A DNA stretch of 64,000 nucleotides from Mesonia sp. HuA40 (GTDB taxonomy: Bacteria; Bacteroidota; Bacteroidia; Flavobacteriales; Flavobacteriaceae): assembly GCF_008017835.1 (NCBI RefSeq), contig NZ_VRLT01000024.1, forward strand, positions 62,001 to 126,000. Direction: 5' to 3'. The notes under the pieces are model-generated. The model was given only the letters and a program-made list of their open reading frames with translations. It was not told where the DNA came from and searched no databases. Below are positions 15,324 through 22,309 of the stretch, piece after piece (the first letter of the stretch is position 1; each line of letters opens with the position of its first letter). The translations under genes were made by a program, and so were the position numbers.

Positions 15324-15755
15324 ATGAAATCACACGAATTAAGAATTGGGAATTATGTAAGCACTCCGTCTGGTATTCAAGAGGTAATACACATAGAAGA
15401 AGATTGTTTTTACACTAAGGATTATAAAAACAAATGGGCTGAAATTAAACCAATAACATTAAATGATTATTGGTTAGAGAAATTCGGTATGCATATGCCC
15501 ATAAATGAGGGTATTTATTCGGCTGATGAAGCTAAATATGATGGTTGGGTTTTTGGTTTTTGCAAAGTGCAGCAGACATTGATAGATGCTAATTACACTT
15601 GGGATTGTTTTGATTTTTACCAAGATAGCAATGGTTTTTGGTTTCCCTTCTTAAACACTCATACAAATGTTAATTACGTTCACGAATTTCAAAACTTATA
15701 TTTCGCTTTAACGGGAAACGAATTAAAATTAGCAAGCGATAGCGCGCAGCTCTAA
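15324..15755 (+). CDS. Array unit E: LRIGNYV-type protein, paralogue of unit D
   Basis: A 143-residue protein starting KSHELRIGNYV and ending NYVHEFQNLYFALTGNELKL, paralogous to unit D at both ends. The central part (about residues 25-110, rich in W, Y and F) shows little similarity to D. The last residues (ASDSAQL) again come from the repeated trailer. Conserved ends with a replaced centre suggest that the middle sets specificity. Function is unknown. Confidence 0.65.
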   Translation: MKSHELRIGNYVSTPSGIQEVIHIEEDCFYTKDYKNKWAEIKPITLNDYWLEKFGMHMPINEGIYSADEAKYDGWVFGFCKVQQTLIDANYTWDCFDFYQDSNGFWFPFLNTHTNVNYVHEFQNLYFALTGNELKLASDSAQL

Positions 15756-15880
15756 CCGCTGTTGCTTGCGTAGTGCTTGTAAATCTTAATTTGTCCGCAG
15801 CGAGTAAGTTTCGGCTATTATTTTTTACAACTTAGAGATGTAACAATTGTTGCGTTGATTAATAACTTAAATTTATAAAA
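15756..15880. repeat. Array spacer 5: trailer plus degenerate site
   Basis: The trailer (15726-15832, overlapping the end of unit E) is nearly identical to the trailers after units C and D and ends in CGGCTATTATTTTTTACAAC. The following site is reduced to TAACAATTGTTGCG and a short leader GATTAATAACTTAAATTTAT that resembles the leader before unit G. The right arm is missing. Confidence 0.6.
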
Positions 15881-16120
15881 ATGAATTACGATTTAGAAGA
15901 AAAATACAAGCAAGAAAGTGGTTATGATGTTGGTAGATACAATATTGATAATGCCAATTATTATTCTGAAGATTATGTAGAGTGGCTTGAAAAGCAATTG
16001 TTGTTACATACAGTTATGCAGGCGCAGCCCGAAAAGGTTTGCCCAAGATGTAAATTACCTTACACAAGAGAAGAAATTAAAGCAAATGAGCATTGCAATA
16101 ACTGCGGGCTTAAAATGTAA
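15881..16120 (+). CDS. Array unit F: zinc-ribbon protein
   Basis: A 79-residue protein. The first half is helical and acidic (NYDLEEKYKQE); then HTVMQAQPEK and a C-terminal zinc ribbon CPRCKLP..CNNCGLKM with four cysteines. It is a paralogue of unit G, sharing the TVMQAxPEK link and the ribbon. A role as a small nucleic-acid or protein-binding adaptor is possible but not shown. Confidence 0.6.
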   Translation: MNYDLEEKYKQESGYDVGRYNIDNANYYSEDYVEWLEKQLLLHTVMQAQPEKVCPRCKLPYTREEIKANEHCNNCGLKM

Positions 16121-16272
16121 AACCTTTGAGCTGTACAAAAAAAATAGCGTTGGCAATGCGTGCTGATATACGAGCGTTCGCTCTCTATCTGTCGAGCTTC
16201 GGCTTTTTTGTATTGTGCATAACGTATTTGGGTATATGTAGTTGCGTAGATTAATAAATAAATTTTATAAAT
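16121..16272. repeat. Array spacer 6: trailer type 2 and site
   Basis: A different trailer begins TTGAGCTGTACAAAAAAA and ends CGGCTTTTTTGTATTGTGC, its two ends being inverted repeats. It contains a small hairpin CGAGCGTTCGCTC. It is followed by TAACGTATTTGGG and GTTGCGTAG, a version of the array site, and by an AT-rich leader. The same trailer follows unit G. Confidence 0.65.
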
Positions 16273-16512
16273 ATGGATGAAAATATAGTAAGAATATTAG
16301 CAAGTTATGGCTGTAAATATATGGCTGACGACAACAAGAAAATGATTGAAGAAATAGAGGCTTATGTAAAAAAGCGTGAAGAGCAATTATTTATACCCAC
16401 AGTTATGCAGGCGAAGCCCGAAAAAACTTTATGTAATTCGTGTGAGGAGAAAAATGAAATTAAAAATACATTTTGTTGGAACTGCGGTACAATAATGAAT
16501 GATGACGAATAA
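16273..16512 (+). CDS. Array unit G: zinc-ribbon protein, paralogue of unit F
   Basis: A 79-residue protein with a helical N-terminal half, the PTVMQAKPEK link and a C-terminal four-cysteine ribbon (CNSC and CWNC). It equals unit F in length and layout, but the N-terminal sequences differ. This is the last gene of the array; its trailer runs into the promoter region of the next operon. Confidence 0.6.
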   Translation: MDENIVRILASYGCKYMADDNKKMIEEIEAYVKKREEQLFIPTVMQAKPEKTLCNSCEEKNEIKNTFCWNCGTIMNDDE

Positions 16513-16620
16513 AGTTTTTGAGCTGTACAAAAAAATTAGCGTTGGCTTTGAGTGCTGATAAACGTGCGTTCGCTCTCTATCTGTCGAGCTTCGGCTTTTT
16601 TGTATTGTGCGATAACTACT
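16513..16620. repeat. Array end: second copy of trailer type 2
   Basis: 16519-16614 repeats 16127-16221 with few changes (TTGAGCTGTACAAAAAAA to TTTTTTGTATTGTGC). The array ends here: the bases TGCGATAACTACTG carry only a weak remnant of the site, and ordinary phage sequence follows. Confidence 0.65.
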
Positions 16621-16679
16621 GATAAAGAGCATTTTAAAACTTGTAAGCGTTTGCAAGTAATTTCATTGGATTTTTTCAC

Positions 16680-16687
16680 TATATTTG
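16680..16687 (+). promoter_or_regulatory. -7 promoter element before the first post-array gene
   Basis: TATATTTG is a perfect TAnnTTTG match, 17 bases before the start at 16705. No TTG lies at the usual -33 spacing, so an activator may be required. Confidence 0.45.
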
Positions 16688-16704
16688 GTCATAAACCTAA
16701 CATT

Positions 16705-17172
16705 ATGGCCAATTTTGCTATCACTCAACACATTCCGGTGGCCAACCACGTGTACAAATATCTAGTTAAGCGCTGCGGTAGCGACACTATTACGGCTAAT
16801 AGAAATACATTTATAGGCTGCCTTATCACTACACTTCACTCTAGAAATAATGATTTAAGAAAAAAACAATCCGTTAAGAAGTATACCAAAACATTTAACA
16901 TCGTTGTGCCTTATCATCTTTACGGCAAAAATGGAGTGTATATTACAGAAGTTAACGCACAGCTTTTTAATACAATGATTGACAGGATGTTTCGAGAAGA
17001 AATATATGCGCATATAATGATCTGCAATATAACCAACCAGACAATGTTCCTTAAATCATTAAAAAGCTTTTTAGAGATATATGAAATTAGCGAAGAAGAT
17101 ATAAAATTAGAAACCCTCTACCGCGATTTCAAGCGAAAAAAAGAAGAACTAGAGAATAAATTAACCGCATAA
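16705..17172 (+). CDS. Hypothetical protein opening the late region
   Basis: A protein of 155 residues (MANFAITQHIPVANHVYKYL). I place the start at 16705, after the TATATTTG box. The frame is open further left to 16552, but that part lies in the array trailer repeat and would encode no conserved sequence. The C-terminal half is helical with many charged residues (EEDIKLETLYRDFKRKKEEL). No family is recognised. It precedes structural genes. Confidence 0.55.
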   Translation: MANFAITQHIPVANHVYKYLVKRCGSDTITANRNTFIGCLITTLHSRNNDLRKKQSVKKYTKTFNIVVPYHLYGKNGVYITEVNAQLFNTMIDRMFREEIYAHIMICNITNQTMFLKSLKSFLEIYEISEEDIKLETLYRDFKRKKEELENKLTA

Positions 17173-17231
17173 AAACCACAAGGGACAATTTGAGAATAAT
17201 CTAAATTTATCCCTACAAAAAAATATAAATT

Positions 17232-17774
17232 ATGGTTTACAATTTTTGCAATCAACAACTCGATGCCAGCCTTGACACCTCAAAAACAATTTCTATAATT
17301 AAGAAAAGTCACCTGCCTTTATTTAATCATTTAGACAGAAAAAAATCTATTCTACAAGTATTAAACTCTTTGCCAGATACCGCAGACGCTATACATATGC
17401 CGTTTCTTATAGAAAAGAATAGCATTAATGCCGCCACTAATGTAAGAAATCAAAATGAGGCTTGGAGTTTAAGTATACAATTCCCATTTACACCGCAAAA
17501 TGCTAATGTATTGCAAGTATTAAATACATACAACAACACAGAAGTTGTTGCACTTATACATAAGACCAATAGCGCTAAGCTATATGGCACTAGTTTGCAG
17601 CCATTACTATTTACTTTTGAAGAGATTAACAGCCCCGTGCCGCAAAGCCTTAAAGGTTTCTCTATAAGCATAACTGGGCGTACATACGGGTCTCCGTTAT
17701 ACTTCACCAATCAAGAAATAACAGAAAACCCAATAGTTCAAGGACTTGCATTTCCGCTATCTGGGCCACTATAA
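17232..17774 (+). CDS. Probable phage structural protein, unknown
   Basis: A 180-residue protein with beta-rich sequence (WSLSIQFPFTPQNANV, GFSISITGRTYGSPLY) typical of minor virion proteins. It lies just before the head protease gene. No specific family is recognised. It ends six bases before a late TGTCC promoter motif, so the next genes may form a separate transcript. Confidence 0.5.
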   Translation: MVYNFCNQQLDASLDTSKTISIIKKSHLPLFNHLDRKKSILQVLNSLPDTADAIHMPFLIEKNSINAATNVRNQNEAWSLSIQFPFTPQNANVLQVLNTYNNTEVVALIHKTNSAKLYGTSLQPLLFTFEEINSPVPQSLKGFSISITGRTYGSPLYFTNQEITENPIVQGLAFPLSGPL

Positions 17775-17779
17775 ATTAC

Positions 17780-17816
17780 TGTCCTTTTTTAAAAAAACCA
17801 ATCCCGTTAATATTGT
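17780..17816 (+). promoter_or_regulatory. TGTCC-T6 late promoter motif, copy 1
   Basis: TGTCCTTTTTT begins at 17780, and TAATATTG, close to TAnnTTTG, spans 17809-17816 with ATTG 32 bases after the motif start. It precedes the protease-capsid-tail operon. See the copies at 21363, 26706, 29381 and 36149. Confidence 0.6.
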
Positions 17817-17847
17817 CAATATATATGTTTAACATAAAGGCAATATT

Positions 17848-18996
17848 TTGGCAAAAAAACCATATTTCAGTATAGTAAAAAACGAAACCAAGCGAGAAGC
17901 TACCATATACATTTATGGGGCAATTGGCGGTTTTGACTGGAATACCTATGAAGAAATAAACACTGCATCTTCTTTTACTCAAGAATTTAATGAAGTAGAA
18001 AAAGAAGCAGATACTATTCATATACGCATTAACAGCCCAGGAGGCTATGTGTTTGAAGGCAATGCAATTTACAACACCCTTATCGCCTCAAAAAAGAAAA
18101 TTATAACCTATAATGATGGTTTAGCGGCTAGTATGGCAGCTTTAATTCTTTTAGCCGGAGACGAGATAAATGCATTTGAATCTTCATTGTTGATGATTCA
18201 CAATTCAAGCAGCTACTATTTTGGTAACACAAAAGAGGTAGAAGCACAACTACAGGCAGGTATTAAAATAGATAAGGCGCTTGGAAAAACCATTTCTAAA
18301 CGCCTAGACATAACCGAAGAAGAAGTAGAAAAAAGCTATTTAAACTTTAAAGATAATTGGTATACAAGCGATGAAGCTCAAGAACTAGGTTTTTATGATA
18401 AAATAATTACTGGCGAAGAAACGCAAATACCAGAAGATGTAATGAAGCTAAACACAGAGCAGCGATTTAAAAAGTATGCTGCTATGACCTTTAAGCTGCC
18501 CACTACACAAAACCCAACCCAAAATAAAAACAAAATGAGTAAACCAAATTCCTACCCCAACTTAGAGGCTACTTTAGGTTTAAAACACCCTTTAGCTACT
18601 ACAGAGAATGGGTCTTATCTAAATGAGGATCAAAAACAAACATTAGAAAACCAACTATCTGCTCAAGCTACAAGTTTAAAGAATGCCCAAGACGCAAAAA
18701 ATAAAGCTGTAGCTGATTTAGATGAAGCTAAAAAAAATCATAGCGCTGCACTACAAGCAGAAAAAGATAAAACAACTGCTGCAGAAAAGAAAATTCGTGA
18801 TGCAGCCACCTTAGCCGGTGTAGAAAATTTAGCAGAAGATGCTTCTGCAGAAGACATCGCCAAAGCACTTACCGCACAAATTGAAGTGCTTAACGGTAAG
18901 CCGGGAGCCGCACACACCAATGGCGTAGCGGATGAAGAAGAGAGTGAATTCTCTTACTTGAATCTTGAATCATCAATCTATAAAGACCTAAAATAA
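17848..18996 (+). CDS. ClpP-like head maturation protease fused to scaffold
   Basis: A 382-residue prohead protease of the ClpP/SppA-like type. The GG pair at INSPGGYVFEG (about 62-72) forms the oxyanion site. S96 (GLAASMAAL) is the nucleophile and H118 (LLMIHNSS) the base. Residues from about 230 are a coiled-coil, alanine- and lysine-rich scaffold region. Translation starts at TTG (17848); the only nearby ATG is out of frame. It lies next to the capsid gene, two bases upstream, as is usual for head assembly modules. Confidence 0.85.
   Translation: MAKKPYFSIVKNETKREATIYIYGAIGGFDWNTYEEINTASSFTQEFNEVEKEADTIHIRINSPGGYVFEGNAIYNTLIASKKKIITYNDGLAASMAALILLAGDEINAFESSLLMIHNSSSYYFGNTKEVEAQLQAGIKIDKALGKTISKRLDITEEEVEKSYLNFKDNWYTSDEAQELGFYDKIITGEETQIPEDVMKLNTEQRFKKYAAMTFKLPTTQNPTQNKNKMSKPNSYPNLEATLGLKHPLATTENGSYLNEDQKQTLENQLSAQATSLKNAQDAKNKAVADLDEAKKNHSAALQAEKDKTTAAEKKIRDAATLAGVENLAEDASAEDIAKALTAQIEVLNGKPGAAHTNGVADEEESEFSYLNLESSIYKDLK
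18535..18996 (+). CDS. Possible nested scaffold protein (internal start)
   Basis: An in-frame ATG at 18535 (residue 230 of the protease) follows an A-rich stretch AAAATAAAAACAAA, the kind of leader used by Bacteroidota ribosomes. It lies exactly at the border between protease domain and scaffold domain (MSKPNSYPNLEATLGLK). A separate 153-residue scaffold would parallel lambda C/Nu3. This is inference; only the full-length frame is certain. Confidence 0.4.
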   Translation: MSKPNSYPNLEATLGLKHPLATTENGSYLNEDQKQTLENQLSAQATSLKNAQDAKNKAVADLDEAKKNHSAALQAEKDKTTAAEKKIRDAATLAGVENLAEDASAEDIAKALTAQIEVLNGKPGAAHTNGVADEEESEFSYLNLESSIYKDLK

Positions 18997-18997
18997 A

Positions 18998-20023
18998 ATG
19001 GCAAATACGACAATTTTAATTGACGATGTTGTAAAAGAATTAAATACATTCTTAGTAAACAACCCTAAACTGGTAGCTACAGCGATTAATCGCGCTGAGA
19101 TACCCCTTGACAAACACACTAAACCATTAACAAAGGTAAAAGGAAAATATCCGCAAGCTCACACCTTATTATCAGATGTGGTACAAGGTTTTAGCACCTC
19201 TTGGAACGAGCTAGGAGAAATGAGAATAAAGCATAAAATTTTACAGAATTACCACCAGAAGGTAAATTTTGCAATTATACCTGCAGAAATTCTTAACTCT
19301 TATTTTGCAGAGCTGTATCAAGAAAATAAGACTGCTCAAGAGATGCCTATCTCTAAGTACATTATGGACAATGAGCTTTTACCAAAAGTTATTGATAATA
19401 TGGCTTGGTTAAGTGTTAACGGAGTATATGACCCTGCACGTTTAGAAGAGTTTGGGTACAGTATGAATGGTGTTGTTAAGCTTTTAAGCGATATGAAGGC
19501 AGCAACGGTTGATGTTGATATGAAAAATCCAACACCTTTTAAAATTCCTATCTCTGCGCTTACCGACACAAATATTGTAGATCAAGTAACCGCATTTGAA
19601 CGTAAGCTCCCATCTAAGCTTAAGCGTAAGATTAAGAAAATCTTCATGTCAGAAAATAATGTAGAGCGTTACATTATAGATTATGAAGACAAATTTGGTC
19701 AGAACAAATTTCAAAATGATGTGCTTAAAACACGTCTAGGAAAAAGAGAGATTGTTGCTATTCCAGATATGGAAACAGACGACATCTTTGCTACGACAGA
19801 AAACAACTTTAGAAATCTCATTGACGTATTTGAAGCACCTGCTATCACAGATGTTCAAAAGCAAGATTACAAGGTTAAAATCTTTATGGAGTTCTGGAAA
19901 GGTTATGATTTCCTTATAGAAGAACTTGTTTGCTTGGCAAACTATGCCGATGTGACTTACGGTTTAGGAAAAACCGAGAAGAACCAACTTTATTACGGAT
20001 TTGACGGTGTAACAACGCCTTAA
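18998..20023 (+). CDS. Major capsid protein (HK97-like)
   Basis: A 341-residue protein located directly after the protease-scaffold gene. It has the size and layout of HK97-type capsid subunits: a helical N-terminal arm (about 1-60), then a mixed alpha/beta body. The family level is assigned mainly from genome position and length; the sequence is too diverged for motif matching by eye. It should form the icosahedral shell around the packaged DNA. Confidence 0.75.
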   Translation: MANTTILIDDVVKELNTFLVNNPKLVATAINRAEIPLDKHTKPLTKVKGKYPQAHTLLSDVVQGFSTSWNELGEMRIKHKILQNYHQKVNFAIIPAEILNSYFAELYQENKTAQEMPISKYIMDNELLPKVIDNMAWLSVNGVYDPARLEEFGYSMNGVVKLLSDMKAATVDVDMKNPTPFKIPISALTDTNIVDQVTAFERKLPSKLKRKIKKIFMSENNVERYIIDYEDKFGQNKFQNDVLKTRLGKREIVAIPDMETDDIFATTENNFRNLIDVFEAPAITDVQKQDYKVKIFMEFWKGYDFLIEELVCLANYADVTYGLGKTEKNQLYYGFDGVTTP

Positions 20024-20035
20024 AAAATTTGATTT

Positions 20036-20356
20036 ATGAATAAAGCAGATTTATTAGAAAAAGCAAAAAACCTCGGTATCGATAACGTTACCGAGGATAA
20101 TACAGTAAAAGAGATTAAAGCAGCTATTGCTGATGTAGATCAAGAATCTCAAGATAATCCTCAAGAAAAACAAGAGGATCAAGCCGAAATTATTTTTAAA
20201 GATGATAGAGGCTTAAAATGGACTTTTAAAAAGAGTGCGCCAAAAACAATTAACATAGATGGCAAAATTATGACTCAGCAAGAAATTGCAGATCAAGAAG
20301 ACATTATGTTAGAATTAGTGTATGGTAACTCTAATTTCTTAACTCAAAAATTATAA
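20036..20356 (+). CDS. Small protein with SAP/LEM-like N-terminal helix pair
   Basis: A 106-residue protein. The first 35 residues (NKADLLEKAKNLGIDNVTED, then KEIKAAIA) look like a SAP/HeH-type helix-extended-helix, frequent in head or tail accessory proteins. An acidic linker follows, then a short beta-rich tail. It sits between capsid and tail tube genes and so may be a head-completion or decoration protein. Confidence 0.5.
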   Translation: MNKADLLEKAKNLGIDNVTEDNTVKEIKAAIADVDQESQDNPQEKQEDQAEIIFKDDRGLKWTFKKSAPKTINIDGKIMTQQEIADQEDIMLELVYGNSNFLTQKL

Positions 20357-20359
20357 AAG

Positions 20360-20935
20360 ATGCCAAATTGTGTAGACCCCATACCATTAGAAAATATTGA
20401 TTTTTGCCCAACGCAAGAAACAGCTCCAGGAATTAGCGAAGTAGGCGTATATGTAGCTCCTGTAACAGATTTTGAAACTATAGAAAAACCTTTAGAATTA
20501 GATGCCGGCACAGATTTAGAAAGCGTAGCTACTATATCTGCAGCCCACACCTTTAAAACAGACAAAGGTTTTTTTAAAGTGTACATTAATCCGGACACGG
20601 GATTGGTTGAAACCGCACACGGAGGCGAAAAAGGTAATATTAGTTTTAACAACAGTATTACCGGTACGCTACAAGGCACAGGACCCTTGGTAGCAGGATT
20701 TCTAAGAAAGTACAAGAATATGCCTTTAATAATTATTGTTAAAGAGCGTAGCGGTAACGTAAAGCAAATAGGTAGTGAGTTATCTCCTGCTTATTTAATT
20801 GAAGTTACTGGTACATCTGGCCAAAAGGTTGGAGATAACAAAAATACCATTGTTAAATTTCAAGATACTCAGAATTATCCTGCTCCAGAATATGCAGGCA
20901 CAATTCAAGAGTTTCCGGCACCAGCAGGAACATAA
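20360..20935 (+). CDS. Probable major tail (tube) protein
   Basis: A 191-residue protein with beta-rich sequence. The stretch GNISFNNSITGTLQGTGPLV followed by the helix GFLRKYKNMPLIIIV and PAYLIEVTG resembles the tail-tube fold. It follows capsid and small head genes in the expected order. Assignment rests on fold pattern and position rather than a named motif. Confidence 0.6.
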   Translation: MPNCVDPIPLENIDFCPTQETAPGISEVGVYVAPVTDFETIEKPLELDAGTDLESVATISAAHTFKTDKGFFKVYINPDTGLVETAHGGEKGNISFNNSITGTLQGTGPLVAGFLRKYKNMPLIIIVKERSGNVKQIGSELSPAYLIEVTGTSGQKVGDNKNTIVKFQDTQNYPAPEYAGTIQEFPAPAGT

Positions 20936-20938
20936 GCT

Positions 20939-21280
20939 ATGAGCAAATATTTTAACATACCCCCTGGAGTTTATAACGTGCCTAAATTAGGTAGAATAGA
21001 CACGATTAATAATAACCTTTCTAACGAAAAGGCATTTGCTGTGTATAGATTACCTAGACGTGTATTCCCTTGGATAAAATTAAATAAAGAATCTGCAAGC
21101 TATTTAAAAAAACAAAAGCTTACCGCAGAAGAAGTAGCACAATTAATTAATAATGCTGTTAGCATTGAAGAAGTTGAAATCTTGGGAGACTTAAGCGACA
21201 CGCAAACAGTCTCTAGAATTAAAGAAACCAAGCTTAAAGCTTTTAAAAACTCAAATAAATCAAACCCACCGAAATCCTAG
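20939..21280 (+). CDS. Small protein after the tail tube, unknown
   Basis: A 113-residue protein with an N-terminal beta segment (YFNIPPGVYNVPKLG) and a helical, lysine-rich C-terminal half. In this place a tail assembly chaperone or connector is common, but I see no frameshift signal or family motif. It ends the operon, with two terminators just downstream. Confidence 0.5.
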   Translation: MSKYFNIPPGVYNVPKLGRIDTINNNLSNEKAFAVYRLPRRVFPWIKLNKESASYLKKQKLTAEEVAQLINNAVSIEEVEILGDLSDTQTVSRIKETKLKAFKNSNKSNPPKS

Positions 21281-21302
21281 AGATGGGATTAGGCTTTTTT
21301 TT
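21273..21302 (+). terminator. Weak terminator overlapping the stop codon
   Basis: AATCC/GGATT and CCTA/TAGG can pair just before a run of eight T. The stem starts inside the last codons of the preceding gene. Confidence 0.5.
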
Positions 21303-21330
21303 CATAGTTATTTTTAAGTTGATTTAGTTG

Positions 21331-21361
21331 AAAAGCTCCAGTTATTGCTGGAGCTTTTTTT
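21331..21361 (+). terminator. Intrinsic terminator
   Basis: AAAGCTCCAG pairs perfectly with CTGGAGCTTT over a six-base loop and is followed by a T run. It insulates the capsid operon from the next promoter motif, which begins two bases later. Confidence 0.9.
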
Positions 21362-21362
21362 A

Positions 21363-21398
21363 TGTCCTTTTTTTAGCTGTGTAGGTGGGCCATATTCG
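21363..21398 (+). promoter_or_regulatory. TGTCC-T7 late promoter motif, copy 2
   Basis: TGTCCTTTTTTT starts at 21363 and ATTCG at 21394, 31 bases later. The start codon at 21403 follows so closely that the transcript may be nearly leaderless. The string CCATATTCGTAATATGAAA is repeated exactly at 26733-26751. Confidence 0.6.
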
Positions 21399-21402
21399 TA
21401 AT

Positions 21403-22164
21403 ATGAAAATAGAGAATTGGTTTAAAAATAAAGATTACAAAGAAGGTGTTGAGATTTTAAAATCTTCTTCATCGGCAAAAGCCAGAATTATTTCGCTCTT
21501 AGAGCGGGGTAAATCTAATAGAAATATGGCTTTATTAATCGCTGAACTAAGAAAGTTAAAAAAGGTAAATTTACCGCAGTCTAAAGCCCAAATTACTAGC
21601 GCTACCAAACCTAAAAAGGTAAATTTACCGCTTCAAGATGTTAGCGTTCAACAGGAGGCTCTCCGCGCAAAGCAGAAAGATGAAAGCTCTTCTAACTATT
21701 TTAAAAAAATTAGATATGGTGAATTACCACCAGAATTAAAAATTCGCTTTAGGCAACTTAAAGATTTGTTTTATGACTTCTGCGATCTTAAGTACCAGCT
21801 TAATGACTTGCCAGATGAATTAGAAGAAGAGGCATTAGCGATAATTTTAAAGATGGAAGACTTAGATCAGCAACGCGATGTTATCTGGAAGGAGCTAGAC
21901 CATTGGCAAAATTTTAAAACCAAACTACCAACAGCCACAGATAATGACTATAGCGACTGGGGCCCGAAAAAGCTATACGCAAAAAAAGCTTCTCTAAATA
22001 GCAGCATTTCTAAGATGAATAAACGCTTAAAGAAATGGAATGAAGAAATTGATTTATTGAAAGACAAAGCTGCAATAAAGAAAAAAAGGCAGCAAATTTC
22101 TAGAACAGAAAAGAATCTACATAAAAATAAAATTGACCTTCAAAAGATAGAGACCTTATTATAA
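21403..22164 (+). CDS. Hypothetical coiled-coil protein
   Basis: A 253-residue, lysine-rich, mostly helical protein with a C-terminal coiled coil (about residues 185-250). A seven-residue motif KKVNLPx is repeated near residues 53 and 72. I chose ATG 21403 over the upstream GTG 21385 because the GTG lies within the promoter motif and the same ATGAAA context recurs at 26746. Found next to head and methylase genes; function unknown. Confidence 0.55.
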   Translation: MKIENWFKNKDYKEGVEILKSSSSAKARIISLLERGKSNRNMALLIAELRKLKKVNLPQSKAQITSATKPKKVNLPLQDVSVQQEALRAKQKDESSSNYFKKIRYGELPPELKIRFRQLKDLFYDFCDLKYQLNDLPDELEEEALAIILKMEDLDQQRDVIWKELDHWQNFKTKLPTATDNDYSDWGPKKLYAKKASLNSSISKMNKRLKKWNEEIDLLKDKAAIKKKRQQISRTEKNLHKNKIDLQKIETLL

Positions 22165-22188
22165 TAGCCTCCCCGCTCTCTTATATTA

Positions 22189-22280
22189 TCTCACCAATTA
22201 AAAGATTAAACCTCTCGGTTTACGAGGAGGCAGTTAAATGCCAAATGTATGCCGTGAGGTTTAATCAATAATTGGTGAGA
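22189..22280. repeat. 92-nt structured inverted repeat with TCTCACCAAT ends
   Basis: TCTCACCAATT (22189-22199) pairs with AATTGGTGAGA (22270-22280), and GATTAAACCTC (22204-22214) with GAGGTTTAATC (22256-22266), a 22-pair stem with a small internal loop. The enclosed 41 bases can form further hairpins (CCTC-TCG/CGA-GAGG, and GGCA/TGCC). Single copies of the outer motif occur at 6347, 7641 and 24321. It may be an RNA element of the methyltransferase leader or a DNA site; no coding is seen. Confidence 0.65.
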
Positions 22281-22309
22281 ATAACAAATATAATATAATT
22301 TAAACAAAG

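Noticed and set aside
13248-16620. CRISPR array
   Set aside because: The repeats are long, imperfect and separated by genes of varied length; there are no short regular repeats with spacers and no cas genes.
16552-16704. Extension of the first post-array gene to 16552
   Set aside because: The added 51 residues would be encoded by the array trailer repeat and the promoter region; the ATG at 16705 follows a TATATTTG box.
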